Assembly: GCA_963704505.1 (NCBI GenBank)
Contig: OY969912.1
Coordinates: 1,302,001-1,366,000, forward strand
DNA length: 64,000 nucleotides
Direction: 5' to 3'
Source of the DNA: VRUE01 sp963704505
GTDB lineage: Bacteria; Actinomycetota; Thermoleophilia; Solirubrobacterales; 70-9
The translations under genes were made by a program, and so were the position numbers. The notes beneath the pieces were generated by a model. It made no database searches. It was given only the letters and a program-made list of their open reading frames with translations, and was not told where the DNA came from. Of the stretch, positions 33,101 to 43,500 are shown piece after piece (position 1 is the first letter of the stretch; the number at the start of each line of letters is the position of its first letter).

Positions 33101-33816
33101 AGCAGATCGTCTTCTCCACGAGCGAGGCGCTGTCCGCCGATGACGGCAACGGCGCGTCCGACATCTACCTCTGGAGGGGCGGGCACACCTCCCTCGTCTC
33201 CACCGGAGCAGTCGGCGGCGGGGCCAACGAACCGCTGATCGACAACTCCGGAGATGACATCTACTTCACGACCGCCCAGGCGCTGACCGCCGACGACGTC
33301 GACAACGTCACCGACGTCTATGACGCGCGCCGCAACGGCGGCTTCAGCTTCGCCGTGGTCAGCAGCTGCGCGGGGGAAGGCTGTCAGTCGACTCGATCCG
33401 CACCGCCGCCCGACGCCGCGCCGGCCACCGACCACGCGCGGGGCACCGGCAACTATCGGCCCGCGACCGTCTCGATCGCGCCCCTCAGCTCTTCGCAACG
33501 GGCAAAGCTCGCCGCCGGCGGGAGGGTCGGCCTCACGGTGAAGGTAAGCGGAGCCGGGACGATCGCCCTCAGGGCCACGGCCTCCCTCGGGAAAAAGCAG
33601 AAGCAGGTCTTCGAGGCGAGCAGGCGCATGGTGCAGGCGGGCCAGGCCTCGCTGCCGGTCACGCTCTCCAATTCCGCTCGAGGGCAACTGGGGCGAACCG
33701 GCTCGCTGAAGATTCAGATCTCGGCCGAATTCGCGGACGCCGAGCCGGCGACCTCTTCGGCGACGCTGAAGTCGCCGACCGCCAAAGCCACACACTCGAA
33801 GCGGCGGGGCAGCTGA
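30166..33816 (+). CDS. Type A secreted protein A1: FN3-like domains plus TolB-like propeller
   Basis: A 1216-residue exported protein. GTG 30166 follows GAGGAG at about 8 bases. A signal peptide (TTLAAAGLAALLSLAIG) ends near residue 50. Two fibronectin-III-like domains (residues about 55-275) and an inserted GxFRLTFRG domain (about 345-420) precede a third FN3-like segment ending in VEAHLTGLTPGATYHYQV. A CPNE...LAECRSYELV motif near residue 494 leads into a WD40/TolB-like propeller (SADGQQIVFSTSEAL). It closes with DVYDAR (about 1049) and CAGEGC (about 1067). A beta domain and a basic tail end the protein. First gene of a seven-gene series; no catalytic motif seen. Confidence 0.85.
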   Translation: MRASSAGPTHATGSARGGPRHAFRSRRASTTLAAAGLAALLSLAIGVGSAAAASEPPTVTLEPASAEYTTAHLVAKTESPYLVQYDFQYREFTEDPAAEGWNDGNNQPNGPFANQYPPGTNLIPEDITGLKPNTKYQFRLITFGQFGNEEYEAFITEAPYPTFTTKFVAKPVVSLDPVTAVTINSAHFSGIVHPNAPAGPLGAAEKAAYQTEWHVECSPHCPTAEAGVVLEGDDPSGAVSLDPIRLETNTFYEVSLIATNAAGSTIETKSFQTPLILPAVKSAPGGSAGAGSYNVGGIVTPFNSKITNCHFEYGPTTEYVYSAPCSPDPVGRNEVQKVYVPGLEGEFRLTFRGQTTDDIEWGADNSVVEHELQRLSVIGPDGVDEVTSETGFFVRSFVIHFSGQLSSTNLGQLHAENGTIPLDNSGGGGPAGNPSVETLVDGGNNSPVLVEAHLTGLTPGATYHYQVFATNSVGKVGSGDNLFVPPLAADEVPCPNESKRVENSSTRLAECRSYELVTSSFKASSAAELVSMGREGTIAYTSRAGNINNSGYGGIVNSYVAERHESGWETIPNLNGPRGSPFAPPYSLGQARPLYTTPDLQHSMWFLSEGRISSIAYPYIRLPDGSFEPITKVPLSSVFGEVLFAGASADLSHTLWDGAFAAGMEPFGLGVYEYVGVNNTAATRVDVDNSGEPISDCYNGLIFFPGNAKAKTISEDGRVIYFIANGCPGGKIETNELWARVDGKTSYYASASECTRTAGDLGGACNAPSDPTFEGVASDGSRVFFTTNQQLVNGDTNQTRDLYAYTLPTAANPNPANPLTDVSGTSSDAKVQEIVRVADDGSRVYFLAEGALAGNHDALDEPPRAGDHNFYVWQKTPSHPEGETKFIGQVTSAADVSNLRSSSQTTPNGRFLAYRAFTPMVETDTDNSADIYRYDADTGELIRVSTDASGVGGSGDGLDANLSRAVNEHARPNMSADGQQIVFSTSEALSADDGNGASDIYLWRGGHTSLVSTGAVGGGANEPLIDNSGDDIYFTTAQALTADDVDNVTDVYDARRNGGFSFAVVSSCAGEGCQSTRSAPPPDAAPATDHARGTGNYRPATVSIAPLSSSQRAKLAAGGRVGLTVKVSGAGTIALRATASLGKKQKQVFEASRRMVQAGQASLPVTLSNSARGQLGRTGSLKIQISAEFADAEPATSSATLKSPTAKATHSKRRGS

Positions 33817-33817
33817 G

Positions 33818-36800
33818 ATGGGCCTGAGAGCGGTAAGGCCTTCGAGCCCGATCGCGGCGATCGCCGTCCTGCTCACGACCGCGGCGCTGCTGAGCATCGG
33901 CATGGCCTCCTCGGCGCGCGCGGCGGGCCCCGAATGGACGCTGGAAATGACCCACAGCGCGCCGAACCCCGGCGAACCCTTCGTCCGCGGCCCGGAAAAG
34001 GCGAACAGCTGGGTGACCTCCCTTGTCAACACGGGCGACGCAAACCTGGACGGCGGCACGATCACGCTTACCGACACGCTCCCGGCCGGGGTGAAACTTC
34101 TCAGCACCGGAGCGGAATGGGCCTGCACCTCTCCCGAAGAAGTCAACGGGGGGGCTCCCTTGGTCTGCACCGAGCTGTACCCGTCGATGGCCGAACCGGG
34201 CCAGGGCTTCACGCCGTTCGTGGTCACGGTCGAAGGCCTGCCGGGACCGGAGACGACGATCACCAACACACTGACGGTAACCGGCGGCGGCGCACCGGAA
34301 GCGACCGTCAGCGACGTGACGCCGATCGTCGACCTGCTCCCGTTCCACGCCAAAACCTTCACTGCGAAAAGCACCGACTCCGAAGGAAACCTCTACGCCA
34401 TCGCCGGCGGCCACCCATTCCAGACGCTGAACAGGTGGACCTTCCCCGTATTCCCTGATGAACAGATGAGGAACGCGTCCGTGACGCTTCCTCCCGGGTA
34501 TTTCGGCAACCCCGCGGCGGCTCCGCGCTGCCCGATCGGCCAGATCGGAGCCTTTTCCTCGAACTGCCCCGCGGGGTCGCAGATCGGCCAGGCCGGGGTG
34601 GGCCTCTTCGGCTTCTACAACGAGTTCACGACGCCGATCTTCAACGTGGTTCCCGACAAAGGGTTCCCCGCCCAGTTCGTGCTGAACGTCTTCGGCACCC
34701 AGATCTCCCTATATGTAGTGCCGCTGCCGCGAACGGAAAAGTACGGCCTGACGATCGGGGCGACGAACGCGGGGCGCGTCGACATCAAGAGCTTCTCCGC
34801 CACCTTCTTCGGGGTGCCGTCCCAGCACGGACAGGGCACCTCGGGCTCCCCCTTCCTGACCAACCCGGTCGATTGCGCGGAAAGCAACCCGTCCTGGGGC
34901 CTGATCCTCGACACCTGGGAAAACCCCGGCATCGTCCTACCCTCCAGCCTTCCCGACCAGAGCGACCCGGCCTGGATAACGGCGACCGAACCGACCCCGC
35001 CGGTCACCGGCTGCGAAAACCCGGCCCTCGCATCGCAGTTCCACCCGAGCATCGAAGTCACGCCCGCCCAGGAAGGCCCCGGCCCGCAGGCGGACCAGCC
35101 CACCGGGCTGAAGGTCGGCCTCAACTTCCCCCAGAGCAACGACCCGACCGACCTCAGCACCGTGTTCGACCCCTCCGTGCCGCAGTCCCCGGAGCCGAAG
35201 GACATCACCGTCAAGCTCCCGGCCGGAGTGAGCGTCTCTCCCGCCTCGGCCGACGGGCTGCAGGGGTGCTCCGACCTTGCCGACGATCCGGCCGGTGACC
35301 AGGTGCACTACGACAACACCAACCCGGTCGACTGCCCCGACGCTTCCAAGATCGGCACAGCCCTGACGAACACGCCCCTGCTCGCCTCCCGCGACCCGGT
35401 CGACGACTCGGTCACCGGGCCTGAACCCATCCACGGCGACGTCTACCTGATCAAGCCTCACGCCGGCGACCTCGGCCAAGGCGGTGACCGGGACGGCACC
35501 TTCCGGATCCTGATCCAGCTCGAGTCGGCCCGCTACGGGCTCAACTTCAAGCTCCCGGGCGTCGTCACCGCGGACAAGAGCACGGGACAGCTGACCGCGA
35601 CGTTCGCCGATAACCCGCAGCTCCCGGTCAGCAAGCTGGAGCTCGACCTGAAGTCGGGCCCGCGGGCGCCGCTGGCGTCCCCGCCCACCTGCGGAGACTT
35701 CATCACGACCTCCCACATGGTGCCCTGGAGCACGCCGGGGACACCCGACGCGACCCCCGCCGCGAACTTTGCGATCGCCGCCGGCCCGAACGGCACGAGT
35801 TGTCCCGCCGACGCCGCGGGCCGCCCGTTCAGCCCGGCCCTCAAAGCCGGGTCCGGCTCCGCCAACGCGGGGCAGGCCAGCCCGTTCGTCCTCTCGCTCC
35901 ACCGCCAGGACGGCGAACAGGAGATGAGCTCGATCAACGCGAAATTGCCCAAGGGGTTCTCCGCCAAGCTCGCCGGAATCCCCTACTGCTCCGACGCCGC
36001 TATCGCTGCCGCTTCGGGCGAGAGCGGCGCCGCCGAGCAGGTCGGCTCCTCCTGCCCGGCCGCCAGCCGGGTCGGCACGATCGACGTCGGCGCCGGCGCC
36101 GGGCCCGCTCCCTTCTACGCCAAGGGCACGGCCTACCTCGCCGGGCCCTATAAGGGCGCGCCGCTGAGCATCGTCTTCATCACTCCCGCGGTGGCCGGGC
36201 CCTTCGACCTCGGCAACGTCGTGGTCAGGGCCGCGACCTTCATCGACCCGGAATCGGCGCAGGTCACCGTCAAGGCGGACCCGCTGCCGACAGTCCTCGA
36301 CGGCGTTCCATTGCGGATCCGCTCGATCGTCGCGCGCATCGACCGGTCGGGCTTCGCGCTCAACCCGACCAACTGCGAATTGGGCTCGGTCGACGTCACG
36401 GTCGGCGCGCTCAGCGGGGCCAGCTCGAGCCCGTCCTCCGCCTATCGGGTCGATGGGTGCGAGGGGCTCGGCTTCCAGCCGAAGCTGACGATCCAACTTC
36501 TCGGCGGCCGCAAGGCGACGAAGCGCCGCCAGCATCCGGCGCTGACGGCGGTCCTTCAAGAGCGGCCGGGGGACGCGAACATCGCCGCCACGACGGTCAC
36601 CCTGCCGCCGAACGAGCTTCTCGACAACTCACACATCGGAACCGTCTGCGCCCGGGCGCTCCTCGCTGCCGACGCGTGCCCGGCGGCGTCGATCTACGGT
36701 CACGCGAGCGCAAGCTCGCCGCTGATCGACCAGCCGCTCGCGGGCAACGTCTACCTGGTCCCGGGCGCCGGCAAGCTGCCGGACCTACTCGCCGACCTCA

Positions 36801-37090
36801 AGGGCCAGATCGACGTTCGGGTTCGCGGGGCGATCAGCGCCTCCAAACAGGGGGGGTTGAGGGCCGCCTTCACCTCGCTGCCGGACGTCCCGGTGACCAA
36901 GTTCACCCTGAACATGGAAGGCGGCAAGAAGGGGCTTTTGATCAACTCGGAAAGCCTCTGCAAGGCCGACAACCGCAACGCAATCCTCAACATGACGGCG
37001 CAGAGCGGCCGGACGTTCAACGTCAAGAAGCTGCAGCTTCAGGCCAGCTGCCCGAGGCAGAGCAAGAAGCACGGAAGCCGTAGCCGATGA
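33818..37090 (+). CDS. Type B secreted repeat protein B1 with DUF11-like domain
   Basis: A 1090-residue exported protein starting one base after the A1 stop. After a signal peptide ending SSARA comes a DUF11-like domain (SLVNTGDANLDGGTITLTD). Four repeat units follow, each marked by C-P-x2-S-x-[IVY]-G: CPAGSQIG (near 34563), CPDASKIG (near 35332), CPAASRVG (near 36052) and CPAASIYG (near 36677). The last two units form a conserved C-terminal region containing YLAGPYKGAPLS, LNPTNC, GDANIAATTVTLP and LLDNSHIGTVC. It ends in a basic tail. No known enzymatic family was recognised; the fold looks all-beta. Confidence 0.82.
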   Translation: MGLRAVRPSSPIAAIAVLLTTAALLSIGMASSARAAGPEWTLEMTHSAPNPGEPFVRGPEKANSWVTSLVNTGDANLDGGTITLTDTLPAGVKLLSTGAEWACTSPEEVNGGAPLVCTELYPSMAEPGQGFTPFVVTVEGLPGPETTITNTLTVTGGGAPEATVSDVTPIVDLLPFHAKTFTAKSTDSEGNLYAIAGGHPFQTLNRWTFPVFPDEQMRNASVTLPPGYFGNPAAAPRCPIGQIGAFSSNCPAGSQIGQAGVGLFGFYNEFTTPIFNVVPDKGFPAQFVLNVFGTQISLYVVPLPRTEKYGLTIGATNAGRVDIKSFSATFFGVPSQHGQGTSGSPFLTNPVDCAESNPSWGLILDTWENPGIVLPSSLPDQSDPAWITATEPTPPVTGCENPALASQFHPSIEVTPAQEGPGPQADQPTGLKVGLNFPQSNDPTDLSTVFDPSVPQSPEPKDITVKLPAGVSVSPASADGLQGCSDLADDPAGDQVHYDNTNPVDCPDASKIGTALTNTPLLASRDPVDDSVTGPEPIHGDVYLIKPHAGDLGQGGDRDGTFRILIQLESARYGLNFKLPGVVTADKSTGQLTATFADNPQLPVSKLELDLKSGPRAPLASPPTCGDFITTSHMVPWSTPGTPDATPAANFAIAAGPNGTSCPADAAGRPFSPALKAGSGSANAGQASPFVLSLHRQDGEQEMSSINAKLPKGFSAKLAGIPYCSDAAIAAASGESGAAEQVGSSCPAASRVGTIDVGAGAGPAPFYAKGTAYLAGPYKGAPLSIVFITPAVAGPFDLGNVVVRAATFIDPESAQVTVKADPLPTVLDGVPLRIRSIVARIDRSGFALNPTNCELGSVDVTVGALSGASSSPSSAYRVDGCEGLGFQPKLTIQLLGGRKATKRRQHPALTAVLQERPGDANIAATTVTLPPNELLDNSHIGTVCARALLAADACPAASIYGHASASSPLIDQPLAGNVYLVPGAGKLPDLLADLKGQIDVRVRGAISASKQGGLRAAFTSLPDVPVTKFTLNMEGGKKGLLINSESLCKADNRNAILNMTAQSGRTFNVKKLQLQASCPRQSKKHGSRSR

Positions 37091-40000
37091 GGCGCGCGGG
37101 TCTCCTCGCCGTGCTCGGGTTGGTGATCGTCTGCCTCGGCGCTGATGCCGTTCCCGCCCTCGCGGTCACTCCTCAAAGCGCCAGCATCCAGTCGGTCTCG
37201 CCCGGCTACGCCGCCGTGCACATCTCCGGCACGGTCGACCCGGGAGACGAAGACGCGACCTGGTGGGCCGAAACCTCGACCGACAACATCACCTGGAGCG
37301 GCTATCCCGGCGCCTTCGGGGAATTCGCCGCCCACACCGGGCCGCACGCCGTCGAAGTCGAAGTCAACGACGAAAAAGGCGACCCGACGAAATTCCTGCA
37401 GGGCGAACAGCGCTACTACGTCCGGCTCGTCGTCTCCAACGGCGCCGCACTGACCTTCTCCTCCTCGCCCAACCCGTTCACGAACACCCTGCCGGTCGAC
37501 GCCCCGGCGGTGCTCACGGTGAACAACGCCGCCGAAGTGACCTACACGACGGCGAAGGTCTCGGGCACGGTCGAACGGCCGGCAAACCCGGCCCCGGCGT
37601 TCAACGCCAACTGCGGCTTCGAATACGTCATCCACGCGCAGTTCATCGCGACCGGGTTCAAAACCGCGTCGCGGGTCCCCTGCACGACCTCACCGGTCAC
37701 GACCCCCGGCTCGAATCCGGCCAACGCCGAACTGACGGGACTCAAGCCAGGTGGGACCTACCACCTGCGCCTGACCGCCGCCAACGCCGGTGGCACCAGG
37801 TCGCTGGTCGCGGCCAGCACCTTCACGACGACGGCGATCACACCGCCGACGGTGACGATCTCGAGCCCCGTCCTCGGCGCCGGCACTTCGGCCCATTTCT
37901 CGGGCTCGATCAACCCCCAGCTCGGGCCGGCGGCCGCCGGCCTCTACGAAGTCGACTGGCACTTCGTCTGCACCCCGAAATGCCTCGACTCCAACGGGCA
38001 GCAGTTGAGCGGTACGCCGATCCCGCCGGACAACTCCTCGCATCCGGTCTCCGCCGACGTGACCCTCGAACCGAACACCGAATACCAGGTGAGACTGGTC
38101 GCGGCGAACGCCGGCGAGACGGCGACCGCCGGCCCCACCACCGTCGCGACACCCGCCTTCCCTCCGATCGCGCGGACACTCGGCGTCAGCGCCACAGCCG
38201 AATCGGCCGTCCTCGGCGCGAAGGTCAACCCGTTCAACTCGCCGGTCACCTACCAGTTCGAATGGGGCCTCACCGACTCCTACGGGAACCTCGTCCCGGC
38301 AGCGGCGGAATCGCTCTCACGCGCCGACAACGCCTTCCACTACGTCACCGCATCGCTCCCCGGCCTGAGCCCGGGAACGGCCTATCACTACCGGGTCGTC
38401 GCGACCAACACGCAGATCGACCAGGAATCGGCGGGCGCGGATCGCACCTTCACCACGCCGGCTGTGCCGGGGCCGACGCCGGCGTGTCTCAACGACTCCT
38501 CGCGGGTCGGCACCTCGGCCAACCTCCCGGATTGTCGGGCCTATGAATTCGTCACCCCGAACCTGAACGGCTCGGCTCCCACAGCGGGGTGGCCGGGGCT
38601 CGCGGTCGATGGGGTCAGGGCCGACGGCGGTGCGATCGCGTTCGTCAGCGGCGACGCTCCCGAGGACGCGGAAGGCAGCACCTCGGTCGCCAACACGCTC
38701 CTCGCCCAGCGCGGCGGGACGGGATGGACGACGAAAAGCCTCTCGGCGGGCACGCCGAACGCATCGGGCACCAATTTCGGCAGCCGCAGATCGACCGTCG
38801 GCCTCTCCGGCGACCTCTCCCAGTCGGTGCTCTGGACCAACCAGCCGCTCGCCGGGAGCGGCTCCCCCTCCGGGACGAACCTCTACCTGCGGCGGGGGGA
38901 TGGCACTGTCGTCGCCCTGACCAAAGTCGGAGCCGCGAAATTCACCGAAGGCGGCGGGCTCAGCGGGGCATCCCAGGACTTCACCCGCCTCTTCATCGTC
39001 TCGACCGTGAAGCAGATCCAGACGGACCCGGTCGCCGGGGGCAACACCTATGAATGGAGCGGCGAAAATCTTCAGCTGGTCACGATCCTCCCAGGGGCTG
39101 CCAAAGAAGCCGCCCCGGCCGGCGGCTCTGTTCCGCAGGGGGCGCTGCCTTCGGTGTCCGACGACGGCCACCGGGTCCTCTTCAAGGCGACCGGATTGCC
39201 CGGCCTGTACCTGCGTCTCGACGGCGAACGGACGGTCGAGGTCTCGGCGAGCAAGCGGACCACCGACCCGGACCCCAATCCGACAGCTTCGGCGATCTCC
39301 GCGGGCCTTGCCGCCGACGGCTCGACCGTGCTCTTCACCAGCGCCTCCGAGCTGACCGACGAAGCCAACACCGGCGAGACCGCGGGTCAGGCCAATGACC
39401 AGGGCAGCGACCTCTACTCCTACGACGTCGCAACCGACCAGCTCATCGATCTGACTATCGACGAAGACCCCGCGGACGTCGGCGCCGGTGCTGACGTTGA
39501 GCGGGTCGTCGGCGCCAGCCGGGACGCCTCCTACGTCTACTTCATCGCCAGGGGCAAGCTTGCCGAAGGCGGCACCTCGGGCGAGCGCAACCTCTATGTC
39601 GAGCACGGCGGGGCGATCGACTTCGTCGGCAGCAACCCGACCGGCGATGAATCGCAGGGCTATCCGTTCTACGTCACGCCCGACGGGCAGCACGCGGCGT
39701 TCATGGCGACCGAGGGCCAGACCGGCTACGACACCGCCGGCCAGTCCGAGGTCTACAAGTTCACCTACGGCGCGGGCCTCGAATGCGCGTCGTGCCGGCC
39801 GAGCGGCGAAGTGCCGAGCGGCGGGGCATCGATCGCCGGCCGAGCGCTCAGCGACGACGGCAGTCGTCTGTTCTTCCAGAGCACGGACGCCGTCGTGCCC
39901 CAGGCGCAGAGCGGCCTCTCGAACGTCTTCGAGTACGCCGGGGGCGCGGTTCGCCTGCTGACCCCGGGCGATGGGCTGACCGCGCTTCTCGCCGGCGCCA

Positions 40001-40512
40001 GCGCCTCCGGTGACGACGTCTTCATCGCGACGTTCGAAAAACTGTCGCCGCGGAGCCAGGGGGCGGCCTTCGCGATCTACGACGCCCGCGTCAACGCGGA
40101 CGTTCCACCGCCGCCGGCGCCGTCGGTCTGCCAGGGGGAAAGCTGCCGCGGCACCGCGACCGCGGCGCAGCAGCTGGCCAGCCCCGGCACGGCCAAATTC
40201 GAATCCCCCGGAACGGTGGCCGCGCCCAAATCCAAGACCGTGGCCGGGTCCAAGGCGAAGTTGCGGCTGACCGTGCCCGAGAGCGGTGAACTGTCGATCG
40301 TCGGCAGGGGAATCAAGCCGCTCAAGGAATCGGCGGCGGGAACGGTCAACGTCACCGTCGCCCTCACCAAGACGGCGGACAAGAGGCGACTGCGGAAGGG
40401 CTCCTTCAAAACCACGGCGGAAGTCCTCTTCACATCCCCGGCCGGCAGCCTCTCCAGAGCGGAAGTCACGTTGAAGTTCACGGCGGGCTCGCAGAAGAAG
40501 GGTGGGAAGTGA
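37087..40512 (+). CDS. Type A secreted protein A2: FN3-like domains plus propeller
   Basis: A 1141-residue exported protein whose ATG overlaps the B1 stop by four bases. Signal peptide LAVLGLVIVCLGADAVPALA. Four FN3-like segments (about residues 30-455; markers LTGLKPGGTYHLRLTAANAG and PGLSPGTAYHYRVVATN) precede the motif CLND...LPDCRAYEFVTP near residue 465. The propeller has blades such as SDDGHRVLFKATG and SDDGSRLFFQSTDAV. It closes with IYDARVN (about 997) and CQGESC (about 1014), then a beta domain like that of A1 and a short Lys/Gly tail. Probably anchored to or retained in the wall; binding partner unknown. Confidence 0.85.
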   Translation: MRRAGLLAVLGLVIVCLGADAVPALAVTPQSASIQSVSPGYAAVHISGTVDPGDEDATWWAETSTDNITWSGYPGAFGEFAAHTGPHAVEVEVNDEKGDPTKFLQGEQRYYVRLVVSNGAALTFSSSPNPFTNTLPVDAPAVLTVNNAAEVTYTTAKVSGTVERPANPAPAFNANCGFEYVIHAQFIATGFKTASRVPCTTSPVTTPGSNPANAELTGLKPGGTYHLRLTAANAGGTRSLVAASTFTTTAITPPTVTISSPVLGAGTSAHFSGSINPQLGPAAAGLYEVDWHFVCTPKCLDSNGQQLSGTPIPPDNSSHPVSADVTLEPNTEYQVRLVAANAGETATAGPTTVATPAFPPIARTLGVSATAESAVLGAKVNPFNSPVTYQFEWGLTDSYGNLVPAAAESLSRADNAFHYVTASLPGLSPGTAYHYRVVATNTQIDQESAGADRTFTTPAVPGPTPACLNDSSRVGTSANLPDCRAYEFVTPNLNGSAPTAGWPGLAVDGVRADGGAIAFVSGDAPEDAEGSTSVANTLLAQRGGTGWTTKSLSAGTPNASGTNFGSRRSTVGLSGDLSQSVLWTNQPLAGSGSPSGTNLYLRRGDGTVVALTKVGAAKFTEGGGLSGASQDFTRLFIVSTVKQIQTDPVAGGNTYEWSGENLQLVTILPGAAKEAAPAGGSVPQGALPSVSDDGHRVLFKATGLPGLYLRLDGERTVEVSASKRTTDPDPNPTASAISAGLAADGSTVLFTSASELTDEANTGETAGQANDQGSDLYSYDVATDQLIDLTIDEDPADVGAGADVERVVGASRDASYVYFIARGKLAEGGTSGERNLYVEHGGAIDFVGSNPTGDESQGYPFYVTPDGQHAAFMATEGQTGYDTAGQSEVYKFTYGAGLECASCRPSGEVPSGGASIAGRALSDDGSRLFFQSTDAVVPQAQSGLSNVFEYAGGAVRLLTPGDGLTALLAGASASGDDVFIATFEKLSPRSQGAAFAIYDARVNADVPPPPAPSVCQGESCRGTATAAQQLASPGTAKFESPGTVAAPKSKTVAGSKAKLRLTVPESGELSIVGRGIKPLKESAAGTVNVTVALTKTADKRRLRKGSFKTTAEVLFTSPAGSLSRAEVTLKFTAGSQKKGGK

Positions 40513-43500
40513 TCCGGCTCGGCAGGAGCACACTGGGCCTCGCGGTCATGGCAATCGGCCTCTCCGGCCTGCTGTCGGCTGCGGCACAGGCGCGCAACCT
40601 CGAGGTCCCGATCTTCGTCTCACCAGGCTTGAACCAGGACCTGAGCCCGTCGACCACCGCCGGCGCCCACCCGTTCGAACTGCTCAGCTTCTTCGCGGTG
40701 AACCGGGCGCCGACCGAGGAAGAACTTTCGAACGGCGGCCACGAAGGCCCGGTGGCGAACGTGAGGGACCTGAGCTTCAACATGCCGGCGGGAATGGTCA
40801 GCAGCGCGGCCGTCTTCCCGCAGTGCACCCAGGAAGTTTTCAATGCGGGCAATTGCGCCACCTCCTCCCAGATCGGGGTCGCGAACGTCACCTTCGCCGA
40901 CACCCAGAAAAGCACCACGGCCCCGATCTTCAACATGGCCTCGCCCCCGGGGCAGCCGGCGCAGTTCGCCTACCGCCTCAATCAGAGCAACGTCTTCATC
41001 AACCTCAACTTCAGGAGCGGCACCGACTACGGGCTCACCGCCACCGAGAGCGGCCTCAGCGAGTCGTTCGGGATCCTCACCGCGTCGCTGAGGATCTGGG
41101 GAGTGCCGGGCGACCCGGGCCACGACGCGCTCAGGTACACGGGTAGCGGCGTCCCCGCGCCGGGCCCCTACCCGGAACCGGCCCCGTTCCGTCCACTGCT
41201 GTCCAACCCCACCACGTGCAACGGCCCGCTCGTGACGACGATGGAAGCGACCAACTGGCAGCACCCCGGCGAGGTCGCCTCGGCGGCTCCCTTCGAAGCG
41301 CTCGGCGTCGGCGGCTGCAATCAACTCGACTTCAACCCGACGATCGAAGTCAAGCCGACCACCAACCTGGCCGACTCGCCGACGGGGCTCACGCTCGGTG
41401 TCCACGTGCCGCAGACACAGGACGCCGAAGGCCTCGCCGCCGCCCACCTGCGCCGGGCAGAGATCATGCTCCCGCCGGGCCTGACGGTGAATCCCTCGAT
41501 GGCCAACGGGCTCGATGTATGCAGCCCCGGGCAGATCGGCTTCACGGACCTGAGCAATGAGCGCCAGCTGATCCGCTACGACCTGCCGCCCAAGGAATTC
41601 TCGGGCAGCTTCACCGTCAGCTACGGGGAACAGTCCACGGCCCCGATCCTCGCGAACGCCGACCGCTCCGAAGTCACGGCGGCGCTCGAAGCGATTCCGG
41701 CGCTTGCCGGCAACGTGAGCGTCAGGGGTGCAAAGGGGGGCTGGATCGTCTCCTTCACCGGGGCGCTGGGGGGGACGAACGTCGCCCAGATGACCGGCAC
41801 CGTCACCAATGACCCGAGCCAGAAAGTCTCGGTCACCGGTGATGCGGGCGGGTTCAGCCTCAACTTCGATGGCACGAGCACCCCGGTGCTGCCCTTCGAC
41901 GCATCCGCCGCGGCGATTCAGGAAGCCCTGAGCGACATCCCCGCGATCGGCGGCGACAACCTCTACCCGGGCAACGTCTTCGTCACCGCCGAACCGGTCA
42001 AAGGTTCGACGCGCTCCTTCATGGTGAACTTCGCCGAAGACCTGGCCGGAGCGCAGCCGACCCTCACCGCGAGCTCGTCGCTGACCGGGCCGGAAGCGGG
42101 AGTCAACATCGTTCCCCTGCCGCCGGCGCCTTCTCGATCCCTCAGCGTCGCGACGATCGGCGGCATCGCGCCCGGCACCCCGCAGTTCAGCGAAGCGCCG
42201 GCCGCATGCCCCGAAACCTCGAAGATCGGGACGGTCCGGATCGACTCCCCGACCCTGATCGACCACCCGCTGGAAGGCGTCATCTACCTGGCGACCCCGC
42301 GGCAGAACCCGTTCAACTCCCTTCTCGCCTTCTACATCAGCGTCAGCGATCCGCAGTCGGGTGTGGTTCTGAAGCTGCCGGGCCTGATCCAGCCCGATCC
42401 TCAGACCGGCCGGCTGACCGTGACCCTTCCCGAATTTCCGCAGCTTCCATTCGAAGACCTCCAGCTCGAACTCTTCAAGGGCTCGGCGGCGTCGTTGAAG
42501 ACCGGGATCGCCTGCGGCAGCTACGACGTCGAAACGGACATGACCCCGTGGACGGCTCCGGCGAGCGTCGTCGCCCATCCCGGCGATGCCTTCGTGATCG
42601 AAAAGGGAGCCGGCGCCGGGTCCTGCGTCAGGGACGAGGCATCCGCTCCCAACTCGCCGAGCTTCGGAGCCGGAACCTTCGAACCGACCGGCGGCCTCTT
42701 CTCGCCCTTCACCCTGAAGCTGACCCGGCAGGACGGCACGCAGCAGCTCTCGAGCATCGACACCGCGCTGCCCAAGGGCCTGTTCGCGAAGCTCGCCGGG
42801 GTCCCGTACTGCTCCGACGCCGCCCTCGCCGCGGCGGCCGCCAGGAGCGGCAAGGAGGAGCAGAACAGCCCCAGCTGCCCGGCCGCTTCCAGGGTCGGCG
42901 GCGTCGATGTCGGCGCCGGCGCCGGGCCCACCCCCTACTACGTGCAGGGCAATGCCTACCTCGCCGGCCCATACCGGGGCGCGCCCGTCAGCCTGGCGCT
43001 GATCACGCCGGCCGTCGCCGGCTCCTTCGACCTCGGTGACGTCGTCATCAGGGTTGCCCTCCAGATCGATCCGGAATCGACCCAGATCCGTGCCGTCTCA
43101 GACCCACTTCCCTCGATGCTGCAGGGCATCCCGCTGGAGCTGCGCTCGGTGGCGCTCAATCTCGATCGGGGTCAGTTCACGCTGAACCCGACCAACTGCG
43201 GCTCCGCCGCGATCACCGGCTCCGTCACGGCGTTGAGCGGCCAGAGCACCTCTCTCGCCGAACACTTCCAGGTCGGGGAATGCGGCAAGCTCGGGTTCAA
43301 GCCGAAGCTTGCCCTGAGTCTCCGGGGCTCGACCAAGCGTCGCGGCAACCCGGCGCTGAGAGCGGTGATCAGCGCTCGGGGCGGTGACGCCAACATCGCC
43401 CAGGCCGCGATCACGCTGCCGAAGTCGGTGCTCCTCGACAACTCTCACATCAAGGCGGCGTGCACCGCGGGGGAGTTCGCTGCCTCCCGATGCCCGGCCG

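Noticed and set aside
32071..34374. A 767-residue minus-strand frame across A1 and B1
   Set aside because: Spans the junction of two convincing sense genes, has low-complexity composition and lacks any recognisable motif.
38317..40533. A 738-residue minus-strand frame opposite A2
   Set aside because: Antisense shadow; composition typical of reversed GC-rich codons.
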